DNA from: Klebsiella pneumoniae
GTDB taxonomy: Bacteria > Pseudomonadota > Gammaproteobacteria > Pseudomonadales > UBA5518
Direction of reading: 5' to 3'
DNA: 64,000 nucleotides
Assembly: GCA_945862145.1 (NCBI GenBank)
Contig: CAMAXE010000019.1
Location: forward strand, 1-64,000
In this document: one piece after another, positions 45,569-55,065 of the stretch
Position numbering within the stretch: position 1 is the stretch's first letter
Layout of the letters: every line of letters begins with the position of its first letter
Notes under the pieces: generated by a model
Seen by the model: the letters and a program-made list of their open reading frames with translations, nothing else
What the model was told of the DNA's origin: nothing
The model's database searches: none
Translations under genes and position numbers: made by a program

Positions 45569-46629
45569 CCGGCGCGGACAATCTCCGGCGGCACGCTCAC
45601 CTCCCAGTCCCGGGCGGCCGTGAGCAGTGCCGCATGCACGCGGCCGGGCAGCAGCAAGCCGAGCTCCAGAGCCTCTCTGCGCTGCGTCAGCGCACGGCGC
45701 CCCGGCACCCGCGGCGCCTGCTCCTCGGCGCGCGGTTGCAGCCCCTCGTAGAGTTCCACCACGCGCGCGGCCTGACGGCGCACCGCCTCGGCACCGCCAA
45801 AGGCGTCGGGGTGATGCACGGCAAGGTAGATCGAATTAGCGTCGTCATCGCCGGTGCGATCCAGCCGCCCCCAGCCACCAAGACAGGCCGCGAACATCTC
45901 GCTCCACAGCAACAACCCCGACCCCTTGTGCCCGTGATCGATGCCACCCACTGGCAGCAGAGCGCCGCTGCCGAGCGCGCCGGGATCGTCGGTGGGATTG
46001 CCCGCGGCATCGAGCAGCCACGGACCGGGCAGCGCTCTGCCCTCGGCCTCGAACACACGCACGCGTCCGGCCGCAGTCACAGCAAGGCTCATATCGAGCA
46101 GCAACGGCTCGCCGGCGGTGGGAAAAGCGAATCCGAACGGGTTGGTGGAGAACAGCCGCTCACGCGCGCCCTGCACCGTGACCAGACTCTCCTCGGGTGT
46201 GGCGACCATGGCGAAGGCGGCAAAGCCCTGCTCGGCGATCCGCAACAGGTGCGGCGCCAGCGCGCCGATATGCTGACTCTTGCGAATGGTGAGCACCGCC
46301 ACGCCGTGCTCGTCCGCGCGCCGCATGCCCTCCGCGCAGGCCCAGTCCATGACCAACGGTCCCCCGAGGTAATCGGCATCGGCGTTCAGCGCCGCACCGC
46401 GCCCGGACAACACGCGCGGCTCACCGGTCACGCGCGTGAGCCCGCGGCGTATCCAGTCGAGGTTCAGTGGCAGCAGCGCAAGGCCGTGGGTATGGAAGCC
46501 GAGCAGATCGGCCTGCAGAAAGCCTTCTGCCATGCGCTCGGCCGGCGCATCGGCGAGACCGGCTGCGCGGAATACGTCGGTGGCAAAGGCCCGCAACACG
46601 GGCACCGGAACGCGCGGACGCGCAATCAT
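45565..46629 (-). CDS. Ldh/MDH2-family NAD(P)-dependent dehydrogenase
   Basis: This 354-residue enzyme belongs to the malate/L-sulfolactate dehydrogenase family (not Rossmann-type Ldh). Landmarks are EGFLQADLLGFHTHGLALLP, VAVLTIRKSQHIGALAPHL, FSTNPFGFAFPT and GIDHGHKGSGLLLWSE. It reduces or oxidises 2-hydroxy/2-keto acids. The start MIARPRVPVPV at 46629 leaves 13 nt to the SDR gene stop, so the two are probably one transcript. Substrate unknown; a role in the nearby oxidative pathway is inferred. Confidence 0.85.
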   Translation of the reverse strand: MIARPRVPVPVLRAFATDVFRAAGLADAPAERMAEGFLQADLLGFHTHGLALLPLNLDWIRRGLTRVTGEPRVLSGRGAALNADADYLGGPLVMDWACAEGMRRADEHGVAVLTIRKSQHIGALAPHLLRIAEQGFAAFAMVATPEESLVTVQGARERLFSTNPFGFAFPTAGEPLLLDMSLAVTAAGRVRVFEAEGRALPGPWLLDAAGNPTDDPGALGSGALLPVGGIDHGHKGSGLLLWSEMFAACLGGWGRLDRTGDDDANSIYLAVHHPDAFGGAEAVRRQAARVVELYEGLQPRAEEQAPRVPGRRALTQRREALELGLLLPGRVHAALLTAARDWEVSVPPEIVRAG

Positions 46630-46642
46630 CAGCGCGATGCAC

Positions 46643-47422
46643 TCAGAAACACAGCATCCCGCCGTCGACCACCAGTGTGGCACCCGAGACATACGCCGCC
46701 TCGTCACTGCACAACCACGCCACCACGCGCGCGACCTCCTCGGGCTCGCCCATGCGTGCACCGGGCAAGGTATGCATAAAGGTCTCGCCTGCAGGACCGA
46801 TGGAGTCGACGAAGGCGCGCATGGGCGCGGTGTCGATCACACCTGGGCACACCGTATTGATGCGGATTCCCTGCGAGGCAAACTCCTTCGCCGCCACCTT
46901 CACCAACCCCAACAGCCCATGCTTGGCGGCGGTGTAGTGCGGCATCCCCTGCGCACCCATGATGCTGGCGCCGGAGCCGTTGTTCACGATCGCGCCGCCG
47001 CCCGTGGCAAGCATGGCGCGTATCTGGTGCTGCATGCAGAGGAAGACGGCCGTGAGATCGACCTCGATGATCTCGCGCCAGTCCGCGAGCGAGTGCTCGA
47101 GAAAGCCACGCGGAGGCAGGCTGAGGCCTGCGTTGTTGAAGGCGCAGTCGAGACGCCCGAAATGCTCAAGCGTGCTCGCGACCATGGCCTCGATGGTTGC
47201 CGGGTCGCGCATGTCGGCGGCGATGAACTCCGCCCTGCCGCCGGTCTCGCGGATCTCCGCGGCAACGGCCTGCCCCTTGGACGCCGTGCGGTTCACCACC
47301 GCCACCGCCGCGCCGCGCGCTGCGAAGGCAAAGGCTGCGGCACGACCGATGCCGCTGCCGGCGCCGGTGACCAGCGCCACCTTGCCGGCAAGCGATGTCT
47401 GCGGCAGATCAGCCGAACGCAT
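46643..47422 (-). CDS. Short-chain dehydrogenase/reductase
   Basis: This 259-residue classical SDR has ALVTGAGSGIGRAAA for NAD(P) binding, NNAG (97-100), catalytic S150, Y163 and K167 (YTAAKHG), and the C-terminal ASGATLVVDGG-type end. It resembles glucose 1-dehydrogenase-like SDRs, a label that says little about substrate. Its start overlaps the end of the EthD gene by 14 nt, so it belongs to the EthD-SDR-Ldh unit. Confidence 0.9.
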   Translation of the reverse strand: MRSADLPQTSLAGKVALVTGAGSGIGRAAAFAFAARGAAVAVVNRTASKGQAVAAEIRETGGRAEFIAADMRDPATIEAMVASTLEHFGRLDCAFNNAGLSLPPRGFLEHSLADWREIIEVDLTAVFLCMQHQIRAMLATGGGAIVNNGSGASIMGAQGMPHYTAAKHGLLGLVKVAAKEFASQGIRINTVCPGVIDTAPMRAFVDSIGPAGETFMHTLPGARMGEPEEVARVVAWLCSDEAAYVSGATLVVDGGMLCF

Positions 47423-48098
47423 ATTCGCTCATCGGTCCGGTGGTGGTGCTCGAACTGTCGGCAAAGCCGGGCAGCTCCCGATACATTTCCTCAAGTACCT
47501 CGGGCGTGCCGAAGTACCGCGCGTCCTCAGTGAAATCACGCAGCTCCGCCCAATGCTCCAGCACGATCATGCGGTAATTGCGCGCCCCGGGCGTCAGCAC
47601 CCGCGCCACGTCGTTGCGGACATAGGAGAGCCGCAGCGGATGCAGCGCAAAAGACAGCGCGGAGTGACCTTGCTGCCAGTTGTGATAGAAGTCCTCATCA
47701 CTCACATCAGGCGCCTTGGCGATCAACGCGAGCTGGGTGACGCCCGGACGGCGCTCGCCGTCGCGCCAGCTGCGTGGCGTCTTTTGCACCACCGACTCGG
47801 TCACCAGATACCCGCTCAGGCTGCTGGCGAAGGGTGCGAGCACGGCCTCGATGGCAAAGCGCGCGTCGACGCTGTCGAGCCAGAGATACACCGCCGCTGC
47901 CAGACCATCCCACTCCCCCACCAGACGCGAGGGCGCGGCAAGGCGCACGGGCGCGTTCAGATCGGCCACGTTCAGCACGATGCCCGTGGCCCCGTGCGCG
48001 CGCAGCGCAGGCGCCAGCTCCTCGCGCAGGCGCCGGATAAAATCAGCGTCCATAGCGGCTGCAGGCGCTTTGTGCAGGAGATAAACGAGTTTTTCCAC
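47409..48098 (-). CDS. EthD-domain protein
   Basis: This 229-residue protein appears to hold two ferredoxin-like EthD/Dabb-type repeats; the second reads VTQLALIAKAPDVSDEDFYH followed by a WQQGHSAL stretch, typical of EthD. Proteins of this type often sit in degradation clusters for ethers, steroids or terpenes, usually with unknown exact roles. It overlaps the SDR gene downstream and is 8 bp after the hybrid-kinase stop. I infer a helper or small enzyme in a catabolic route. Confidence 0.8.
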   Translation of the reverse strand: MEKLVYLLHKAPAAAMDADFIRRLREELAPALRAHGATGIVLNVADLNAPVRLAAPSRLVGEWDGLAAAVYLWLDSVDARFAIEAVLAPFASSLSGYLVTESVVQKTPRSWRDGERRPGVTQLALIAKAPDVSDEDFYHNWQQGHSALSFALHPLRLSYVRNDVARVLTPGARNYRMIVLEHWAELRDFTEDARYFGTPEVLEEMYRELPGFADSSSTTTGPMSEYAFG

Positions 48099-48106
48099 GA
48101 CGCGTC

Positions 48107-50317
48107 CTATTCGGGATCGATGAGGCTGCGGAAATGCGACAGTCGCTCGAGCGCACGCTCGAACTGGAAACCACGGATCAGTACGGCCACCCGCCCGAGC
48201 TCTATTTCGTGCGGCGCGGCCTCCGGATGGGCCACCAGTTCGTCCACGCAGCTCACCGCGCCAAGATCATCGCGCTCGAGCAGTGTCACCAGGCGCAGCA
48301 TCAGTACACGCAGTTCGGCATGGATTACCGGCCGTGGCGCGCTCACCAGTTGAGCAGCGCCGATCCAGCGCTCGAGCGCGCGGAAGATCTCGACGGGTTT
48401 GAGCGGTTTGGCGATGTAGTCGTTCATGCCTGCCCGCAGGCATTTCTCCCGGGTGCCTTCCATCGCCTCGGCGGTGAGCGCCACGATCGGGATCCCCGCG
48501 CCGCCCGGCAAGCGGCGGATCGCGCGGGCAGCATCGTAGCCGTCCATCACAGGCATCTGGATGTCGAGGAAAACGAGGTCATAGGGCGTGCTTGCGCGCG
48601 CCACCTGGTCGACGCCCTCCTGGCCGTTGTTGGCAACATCAACCAGCAACCCGCGCTGCATCAGGATCTCTGAGGCGACCAGCTGGTTGGTCTCGTTGTC
48701 CTCGACCAACAGCACCCGGGCACCACGCAGTCGATCCGTGGCGGGGGGAGCCATGTCAGCCGCGCTGCCACCGAGTGCCCCGGACGCACCGAACACCGCC
48801 ATGATCGCGTCAAAGAGACTCGAGTGACTGATCGGCTTGGGGAGGAAATTGCGGATGCCGAGTTCGCCCGCAGCGGAGTGGAGGTCGTTGCTGCCGTGCA
48901 TGGTGAGCAGGATCGCCGGCGCACTCGCGCTGCCTGCTGCCGCGCGCACGCGCCGTAGCGTCTCGACGCCATCCATGTCGGGCATCTCGCGATCGATGAT
49001 CAGAAGATCCCATGTCGCTGCGTCGTGACCGCAGGCCACGATGGCCGCTGAACCCGAATCAACGGCCGTGACCGTGAAGGAAAAATTCTCCAGCGCCTCG
49101 ACCAGTATGCGGCGGGTGGTCGGGCTGTCATCGGCCACCAGCACGCGCAGGCCACGCAGATCCTGCCCCGGCCGAAAGGTCTTCTGGACACGGTCTGGCT
49201 GCAAGCCAAACACCGCCGTGCAGTAGAACGTGCTGCCCGCGCCCTCGGTGCTCTCCACCCACGCCTCACCGCCCATCAGCTCCGCCAGCTGGCGGGCAAT
49301 CGCAAGGCCGAGACCCGTGCCGCCGTACTTGCGCGTGGTCGAGGAATCGGCCTGCTGGAAGGGCTCGAAAAGCCGCGCCAACTGCGCCGGCGAGAGTCCG
49401 ATGCCGGTATCGCTCACGGCGAAGCGCAGCTTCACGGTATCGGCGCCCTGCTCGAGCACATCGACCGCAAGCAGGACCTCGCCGCGCTCGGTGAATTTCA
49501 CCGCGTTGCTGCAGTAATTGCCGAGGAGTTGCGACAGCCGCAGCGGATCCCCGCGCAGCAGCATCGGCACGTCCGGCGCGATGCGCACCAGGAACTCGAG
49601 ATCCTTCTGGTGCGACTTGGCTGAACTGAGCGCTGCCACGGTCTCGAGCACCTGCTCGAGATCGAGCTCGGTCTCCTCGACGGTGAGCCCACCAGCCTCG
49701 ATCTTCGAGAAATCGAGGATGTCGTTGATGATGGCGAGCAGCGACCGGGCCGACTTGTCTATCTTGCCGAGGAAATCGGCCTGCCGGGGATCAAGACGCG
49801 TCCCCTGCATCAGGTGCACCAGCCCGACCACCGAGTTGAGCGGCGTGCGTATCTCGTGCGACATCGTCGCCAGGAACTGGGTCTTGGCAGCCCCGGCCAC
49901 CAGGGCGGCATCGCGCGCCTGCGACAGTTGCTGCTCGTGTTGCGCCCGGACGGTGACATTGCGGATGGCGGCGAGGGCTACCACCTCGCCGCCGCTGTGG
50001 CAGCGACTCAGGCTGATCTCGACGGGAAACTCACTGCCATCACGGCGCAACGCCAGAAGCGCTCCGCCCGCGCCCATCTCGCGGCTGCTGCCCGAGTGCA
50101 TGAACATCGCGTGCATGTGCACGTGCCCCTCGCGCAGGCGCGCCGGAATAAGTGCGTCGAGGGGCAGCCCCTGCAGTGTGCCCGGGGCATAGCCGAACAT
50201 CTCCGAGGCACGCGCGTTGGCGTACACGATGCGGCCATCGGTATCGACCGCAAGCAGCGCATCGGGAGCAAAGTCCCAGAAGCCTGCCAGCACTGCGGGA
50301 TCGGGCGTGTTACTCAT
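48107..50317 (-). CDS. PAS hybrid histidine kinase with two receiver domains
   Basis: This 736-residue soluble kinase has a PAS domain (about 8-120), HisKA with H154 in [14 protein letters not shown], HATPase with [12 protein letters not shown], and two receivers with phosphorylatable Asp in [13 protein letters not shown] and [13 protein letters not shown]. The C-terminal ~80 residues form a helical tail containing [13 protein letters not shown] that resembles the tail of the HisKA-only protein at 32410. There is no HPt domain. No DNA-binding regulator gene is adjacent, so its output is unknown; control of the surrounding catabolic genes is a guess. Confidence 0.9.
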   Translation of the reverse strand: MSNTPDPAVLAGFWDFAPDALLAVDTDGRIVYANARASEMFGYAPGTLQGLPLDALIPARLREGHVHMHAMFMHSGSSREMGAGGALLALRRDGSEFPVEISLSRCHSGGEVVALAAIRNVTVRAQHEQQLSQARDAALVAGAAKTQFLATMSHEIRTPLNSVVGLVHLMQGTRLDPRQADFLGKIDKSARSLLAIINDILDFSKIEAGGLTVEETELDLEQVLETVAALSSAKSHQKDLEFLVRIAPDVPMLLRGDPLRLSQLLGNYCSNAVKFTERGEVLLAVDVLEQGADTVKLRFAVSDTGIGLSPAQLARLFEPFQQADSSTTRKYGGTGLGLAIARQLAELMGGEAWVESTEGAGSTFYCTAVFGLQPDRVQKTFRPGQDLRGLRVLVADDSPTTRRILVEALENFSFTVTAVDSGSAAIVACGHDAATWDLLIIDREMPDMDGVETLRRVRAAAGSASAPAILLTMHGSNDLHSAAGELGIRNFLPKPISHSSLFDAIMAVFGASGALGGSAADMAPPATDRLRGARVLLVEDNETNQLVASEILMQRGLLVDVANNGQEGVDQVARASTPYDLVFLDIQMPVMDGYDAARAIRRLPGGAGIPIVALTAEAMEGTREKCLRAGMNDYIAKPLKPVEIFRALERWIGAAQLVSAPRPVIHAELRVLMLRLVTLLERDDLGAVSCVDELVAHPEAAPHEIELGRVAVLIRGFQFERALERLSHFRSLIDPE

Positions 50318-50362
50318 GGCTGGATGACCCTTGGAACAAACGCACTCGAAGCTCCCCCGGCA

Positions 50363-50794
50363 TCAGGCGGGCATCGGTTCCGCCTCGGCGAGGAGGGGAC
50401 CGAAAATCACGCGGAAAAACTCCATATCGGCATAGATGCGCTCGCCGAGCAGCGCCGTCTCACCGTACGGAAAAATCGTGAGCACCCGGAAATCGCGCGT
50501 GGCGCCGCCCGGATAACCGAGCGTCACGGTCATCTCCACCACCATGCCCTCGTCTCCCTCGCAGGTAGCACGCGTGGTGTAGCCGACGCAGCGCTTCAAC
50601 GAGGTGCTGAAGAAATACTGGTAGTAGCGCCGGATGCGCTCATGCCCGGAGAGGCGCAAGCCACAGGGAAACAACTCGAAGGCCGCATCGTCCTGGAAGG
50701 TGGCGAGCGTGGCGTCGACATCGCCTGCGTCCTCGGCGCGCACATGCTCGGCGGCGAGGGCAGCCATGCGCTGGCGGCGGGGGTCGGTGCTCAT
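50363..50794 (-). CDS. SnoaL-like / NTF2-fold protein
   Basis: This 143-residue protein has the NTF2-like pattern (AEDAGDVDATLATFQDDAAFEL, then RIRRYYQYFFS and EMTVTLGYPGG). The family includes isomerases, cyclases and dehydratases as well as ligand binders. It lies 24 bp after the zinc alcohol dehydrogenase gene on the same strand, so both probably act in one pathway. Specific activity cannot be told. Confidence 0.78.
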   Translation of the reverse strand: MSTDPRRQRMAALAAEHVRAEDAGDVDATLATFQDDAAFELFPCGLRLSGHERIRRYYQYFFSTSLKRCVGYTTRATCEGDEGMVVEMTVTLGYPGGATRDFRVLTIFPYGETALLGERIYADMEFFRVIFGPLLAEAEPMPA

Positions 50795-50818
50795 GGTGCG
50801 GGTCCTCGTATGATCGGG

Positions 50819-51754
50819 CTAGGGTTCAAGCAGAACTTTGATGGCGCCGGCGCGGCGATCAGCGGCCACGGCAAAGGCTTCTGCTGCAGCGGCGAGCGGA
50901 AACCGGTGCGTCACGATCGACTCGCCAATCAGCGGATTGGCACCCAGCAGCCGCGCCGCGTTGTCGATGTCGCGCGAGACGCCGTCCTGCCCGTACATCG
51001 TTGACACGCTGATCTCGATCTCCTTGGCCGCGAGCACCAACCCCGGCAGCTCGATGGTATCCCACGAGGCCGCCAGCAGCAGAAGCATGCCGTTCGGGCG
51101 CAGCCACTGGCAGGCATCGGCAAGGGCCGTGGCGGTACCGGCGCTGTCAACCGCCACATCGTACTCGCCACGCGGCTCGGTGGCACCGAGGCGCGCACCG
51201 GCAAGTTTCTGGTGGTCGTGTCGCGCGACCAGCGCCACCTCGCAGCCTGCGGCACGCGCCGCGGCAACGGCACACAGGCCGATGGTGCCGCCGCCGATCA
51301 CCACCACGCGATGCCGGGGGCCCAGCCGCGCGCGGCGCATGCCGTGGATGGCGACGGCAAGCGGCTCGACCAGGCTCGCGTTGCTGACGTCGATGCGCCG
51401 CGGCAGCGGCACGATGCAGCGCGGCGGGACGATCAATTCCTCGGCCATGCCGCCGTTGCGACCGACGCCGAAAATCATGGAGACCCCGGAGCGGCAGACC
51501 TGGTAGTTACCGGCCAAACAGAACTCGCAGCTCCCGCAGGGGGCGGTGGGCTCGATGGCCACCGGTGTACCGTCGTCCAGATGGCCGGCAATCTCGTGAC
51601 CGGGGATTCCGGCCATCGGAAAACCCGCCGCGAGCATCGCCAGATCAGAGCCGCAGATGCCGCAGGACGAGACCCGCACACGCAGGCCCGGACCGGTAGG
51701 CGCAGGCACCTCCACGATCTCGACCTTGCCATCAACGTACTTGACCGCTTTCAT
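50819..51754 (-). CDS. Zinc-dependent alcohol dehydrogenase (MDR family)
   Basis: This ~311-residue MDR enzyme has catalytic zinc residues in SSCGICGSDLAM and GIPGHEIAGH, the structural zinc lobe CGSCEFCLAGNYQVC, and a nucleotide site VVVIGGGTIGLCAVAAARAA. The ATG at 51754 (MKAVKYVDG) matches family starts; the longer frame adds seven poorly conserved residues. It is somewhat short for the family. It is divergent from the P450 genes, with a 54-bp gap, so it may oxidise an alcohol that a P450 produces. Confidence 0.85.
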   Translation of the reverse strand: MKAVKYVDGKVEIVEVPAPTGPGLRVRVSSCGICGSDLAMLAAGFPMAGIPGHEIAGHLDDGTPVAIEPTAPCGSCEFCLAGNYQVCRSGVSMIFGVGRNGGMAEELIVPPRCIVPLPRRIDVSNASLVEPLAVAIHGMRRARLGPRHRVVVIGGGTIGLCAVAAARAAGCEVALVARHDHQKLAGARLGATEPRGEYDVAVDSAGTATALADACQWLRPNGMLLLLAASWDTIELPGLVLAAKEIEISVSTMYGQDGVSRDIDNAARLLGANPLIGESIVTHRFPLAAAAEAFAVAADRRAGAIKVLLEP

Positions 51755-51808
51755 GCGTGTGTTCAGTCTCCGCATCGCAGCACCACGCCGGGAACTCCCG
51801 GGAGGCCC

Positions 51809-53029
51809 ATGCCAACCTTATCCGATCTGCCCCGCGGCTGGGGCATTCTCGCGCTCACCCCGCGCGAGGACTACTTCGATCTGTGGAACCAGATCCGTGA
51901 CGAGGCCCCGGTGCGGGATGCGGGCGAGGGGCTTTTCCTCGTTTCGGGTTGGGACCTGGTGAACCGCGTGCTGCGCGATCCGGCCCAGCTCGCTGGCAGC
52001 GGCGTCTCGCGCGGCTTCGGCGGACCGGACAATCCGGTGGAATCGGTGGTGGCCAACTGGCTGATGTCGCAGAACGGCGAGACCCATCGCCGCGCCCGGG
52101 CACTGGTGGCGCGGCTGTTCACGCCGGCCGCCGCAGAGCAGCTGGGAGCACTGGTGCGCGAGCGTTCGGCGGCACTGGTGGCGGGCTTCGTTGACGAGGC
52201 GAGCCTGCGGCCAGCGAACTTCGCCGCCCTGGTCGCGCAGCGCCTGCCCTCGGAGGTGATCCGGCACCTCTTCGCCATCGAGCCCGGGGAATGGGAAGAG
52301 CAGGTGCAGCCGCTGTTCACCACCGACGGGCTGCAGACAGGCGACGGTTTTGCCGCAGTGAAGGGACTCGCCGAGTACTTCCACGCAAAAATCACGGCCG
52401 CACGCGGCCAGCACCTCGGCGGCATCATCGACCAACTGCACGCACCCGACCGCCAGGGCGGGCACCTGACTGAGGCCGAGGTCATCGCCAACGCGGTGCT
52501 GATCGTCACGGCCGCCATCGACACCACCGCCGGGCTGATCACCAACACGCTGCTGCGCCTGCTCGAGCATCCTGCCGTGATGGCGCGGGTGCAGGCCGAG
52601 CCCGCGCTGCTGCCGCGGGTTATCGACGAATCCCTGCGCCACTGCCCCTCGGCCCCCTCGAGCACGCGCCATGCGCCGCAGGCGCTCGAACTCGGCGGCG
52701 TCCGCATCCCGGCCGGGAGCGATCTCTTCCTGTCGCTGGCCGCGGCCAATCGCGATCCGGCGCAGTTCCAGGATCCTGATCGCTTCGACATCGACCGCGA
52801 CTGCGGCACGCGCCTGCTCACCTTCGGCGGCGGTGCGCATTTCTGTCTGGGCGCGAGCCTCGCGCGCACCGAGGCGCGCCTGCTGTTCGAGGCACTGTTT
52901 GCCGCCGGGCGCGACTTCAGGCTCTTCGAGGCCCCGCGCTGGCGCCAGGACAACCCCTCGGTACGGTCGCCCGCGGGGCTTCTGGTATCGTGCCAGCGCA
53001 ACGGGCCCTCAGCGGAGGAACGCGCATGA
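51809..53029 (+). CDS. Cytochrome P450 (first of a pair)
   Basis: This 406-residue soluble bacterial P450 has the I-helix motif VTAAIDTTAGLI, ExxR in IDESLRHCPSA, and the heme motif FGGGAHFCLGASLAR with the thiolate ligand C346. Ribosome site GGGAGG lies before the ATG. It would hydroxylate or otherwise oxidise a hydrophobic substrate using electrons from a ferredoxin and reductase, neither of which is encoded nearby. Its stop overlaps the start of a second P450 gene. Confidence 0.93.
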   Translation: MPTLSDLPRGWGILALTPREDYFDLWNQIRDEAPVRDAGEGLFLVSGWDLVNRVLRDPAQLAGSGVSRGFGGPDNPVESVVANWLMSQNGETHRRARALVARLFTPAAAEQLGALVRERSAALVAGFVDEASLRPANFAALVAQRLPSEVIRHLFAIEPGEWEEQVQPLFTTDGLQTGDGFAAVKGLAEYFHAKITAARGQHLGGIIDQLHAPDRQGGHLTEAEVIANAVLIVTAAIDTTAGLITNTLLRLLEHPAVMARVQAEPALLPRVIDESLRHCPSAPSSTRHAPQALELGGVRIPAGSDLFLSLAAANRDPAQFQDPDRFDIDRDCGTRLLTFGGGAHFCLGASLARTEARLLFEALFAAGRDFRLFEAPRWRQDNPSVRSPAGLLVSCQRNGPSAEERA

Positions 53030-54258
53030 AGCCGAGCGACATCAATCTGCTCGACCCGGTGACACAGGAAGACCCCTTTGCCTGCTACGAGGCGCTGCTC
53101 GCGCAGGCCCCGGTGTATTTCATGCCGGAGATCAACGCATACGTGGTGAGCAGTCACGCTGCCATCCGCCATGTGGTCACGCACCCGGCGATCTGGTCGA
53201 TCGACTTCCGCGCCCGCCCCGATGCGCAACTCATCAAGACACCGCGTGCACGCGCCCTGCTGGAAAGCGAAGGCTTCGCGCGCGATACCAAACTCACCAC
53301 CGATCCGCCCGCCCACACCGCCTACCGCGCAGCGGTGAGCAAGGCGTTCATGCCAGCGCGCGTGGCCGCGCAAACAGAGTTCATCGCATCGGTGGTGAAC
53401 GAGCTTGTACAGGGCCTGCGCGGACGTACGCACTGCGAATTCATGCGCGATTTCGCCTGGACACTGCCGATGCGCGTCGTCACGCGGCTGCTCGGCGTGC
53501 CCGCGGAAGACGCCGACCGCATCAAGCACTGGTCGGATGTGTGGGTGGAGCCGCTTGCTTACGGGCTGAGCGAGGAGCGCGAACTCTACGTGGCGCAGGA
53601 AGAGATCGCCCTGCAGAAGTATCTGGTCGCGCACATGGAAACGAAGCTCGCCACGCCCGGCGAGGACATCCTCACGGAACTGGCGAATGCGAAGATGGCC
53701 GACGGCAGCCCGATGCCGCTCGCGGAAAAAACAGGACTCGCCGAGCATCTGATCGTGGGCGGCCACGAGACCGCCACCAGCGCGCTCGGCTCCGGCATGA
53801 TGATCCTTGCGCAACGGCCCGATATCGCTGCGGCGCTGCGAGCGGACGCATCAGGGGTGGAGCGCTTCGTGGAGGAAGTGCTGCGCCTCGAATCACCGAG
53901 CGCAGGGTTTTTCCGCGTGGCCGTGCAGGATGCCGAACTCGAGGGCGTGCACATTCCCGCAGGCTCCATGGTGCATCTGCGCTTCGCCGCGGCCAACCGC
54001 GACGCCACGGTCTTCGAGCGGCCCGCGGAACTCGACCTCGCGCGGCCCAACCCGCGCGCGCATCTCGCCTTCAGCTACGGCGTGCACACCTGCCTCGGCG
54101 CCCCTTACGCGCGGCTCGAACTGCAGGTGGCCTTCCGCGCACTGGTGCAGGCGCTGGACGATATCGCGCTCGATCCCTCGGAGCCGCCGCCCTCGCATAT
54201 ACCCGGTTTGTCGTTGCGGACGTTGAAGGCGTTGCATATCCGGTATCTGGCGAGGTGA
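53026..54258 (+). CDS. Cytochrome P450 (second of a pair)
   Basis: This 410-residue P450 has the I-helix motif LIVGGHETATSALGS, ExxR in VEEVLRLESP, and the heme motif FSYGVHTCLGAPYAR with C356. It differs clearly from the upstream P450 (GHETA rather than the AIDTT form of the I-helix), so it is not a recent duplicate. The ATG overlaps the first P450 stop (ATGA). Sequential oxidation of one substrate by the two enzymes is likely, but no substrate is evident. Confidence 0.93.
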   Translation: MKPSDINLLDPVTQEDPFACYEALLAQAPVYFMPEINAYVVSSHAAIRHVVTHPAIWSIDFRARPDAQLIKTPRARALLESEGFARDTKLTTDPPAHTAYRAAVSKAFMPARVAAQTEFIASVVNELVQGLRGRTHCEFMRDFAWTLPMRVVTRLLGVPAEDADRIKHWSDVWVEPLAYGLSEERELYVAQEEIALQKYLVAHMETKLATPGEDILTELANAKMADGSPMPLAEKTGLAEHLIVGGHETATSALGSGMMILAQRPDIAAALRADASGVERFVEEVLRLESPSAGFFRVAVQDAELEGVHIPAGSMVHLRFAAANRDATVFERPAELDLARPNPRAHLAFSYGVHTCLGAPYARLELQVAFRALVQALDDIALDPSEPPPSHIPGLSLRTLKALHIRYLAR

Positions 54259-54363
54259 GCGGGACGTAGCAGACAGGACACGCTGTCGCGCCGCCCACTG
54301 CCACACCCGCAAGCGAGCGTGTAAGCTGTGCCGGATTCTGTACACTTTTTTGAGAGCCTACTC

Positions 54364-54657
54364 ATGGCAATCTTCGCAAGCGACGTCGTTTCGCTATCGC
54401 GCGCCAGGGCAAACCTGTCGGAACTGGCCGACGAGGTGAAAGCCGGCGCCGAGAAGATCATCACCAAGAACGGTGAAAGCTACGTTGCGATCATCGATGC
54501 CGACAGGCTGGAGCACTACCATCGGCTGGAGCGGGAGCGGATCCATCTGCTGCTGATCGATGACGCCAGCCGGGGGCTGGCCGATGTGGCGTCGGGCAAG
54601 CTGAGGGATGCCGGGCGCGCACTTGCGGCAATCAAACGCAGACGCGCCGGCCGCTGA
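54364..54657 (+). CDS. Phd/YefM-family antitoxin
   Basis: This 97-residue protein has the Phd/YefM pattern: VVSLSRARANLSELADEVKA then KIITKNGESYVAIIDADRLEHY. The N-terminal half binds DNA and represses the operon; the C-terminal half wraps the toxin. The ATG at 54364 fits the family start. Upstream, GTGTA at 54319 and TACAC at 54341 form a short inverted repeat that could be the operator. It is followed 11 bp later by the toxin gene. Confidence 0.88.
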   Translation: MAIFASDVVSLSRARANLSELADEVKAGAEKIITKNGESYVAIIDADRLEHYHRLERERIHLLLIDDASRGLADVASGKLRDAGRALAAIKRRRAGR

Positions 54658-54668
54658 GGCGTGTATCC

Positions 54669-55058
54669 ATGGCGACCCGGAAGATCGTCGTCAAGCTCAC
54701 ATCCCGCTTCGAACAGAACCTCGACGAGATCGAGGCCTTTCTCACGCATGCGGATGTCCCTCGACAATTCGATGCCCTGCTCGACGAACTGACTGCCACC
54801 GTCATCCCGAATCTGCAGCGGTTTCCACGCGCGGGACGCTCCTTTCTGGACCGACCCGCACATTCTCTGGAGACCGCCAACGGTGTCGCGAAACTCTCGG
54901 CACAATTGCGAAAGCTCGGCCCGGATGGGGAACTTCGCGAGTACGTGATGACACACTACCTGGTGCTTTATGCATACGTGGGCGGTGCGGTATATCTGCT
55001 CTCGATCCGCCACCAGCAGCAGATATCGTTCGATTTCCCGGCACTCTGGAACACTTGA
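54669..55058 (+). CDS. RelE/ParE-superfamily toxin
   Basis: This 129-residue protein follows the antitoxin by 11 bp. Stretches VKLTSRFEQNLDEIEAFLTH, RFPRAGRSFLDRPA, EYVMTHYLVLYAYVGGAVYL and LLSIRHQQQISFDF fit ParE/RelE toxins, with an extended insert in the middle. Whether it blocks translation (RelE) or gyrase (ParE) is not clear; the LYAY and IRHQ ends favour a ParE-like fold. The pair lies between P450 and GlcG-like genes without any sign of a mobile element. Confidence 0.85.
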   Translation: MATRKIVVKLTSRFEQNLDEIEAFLTHADVPRQFDALLDELTATVIPNLQRFPRAGRSFLDRPAHSLETANGVAKLSAQLRKLGPDGELREYVMTHYLVLYAYVGGAVYLLSIRHQQQISFDFPALWNT

Positions 55059-55065
55059 GGTAAGC

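Noticed and set aside
51871..53814. 647-codon minus-strand frame opposite the two P450 genes
   Set aside because: The P450 heme and I-helix motifs fix the plus strand as coding; the antisense frame has none.
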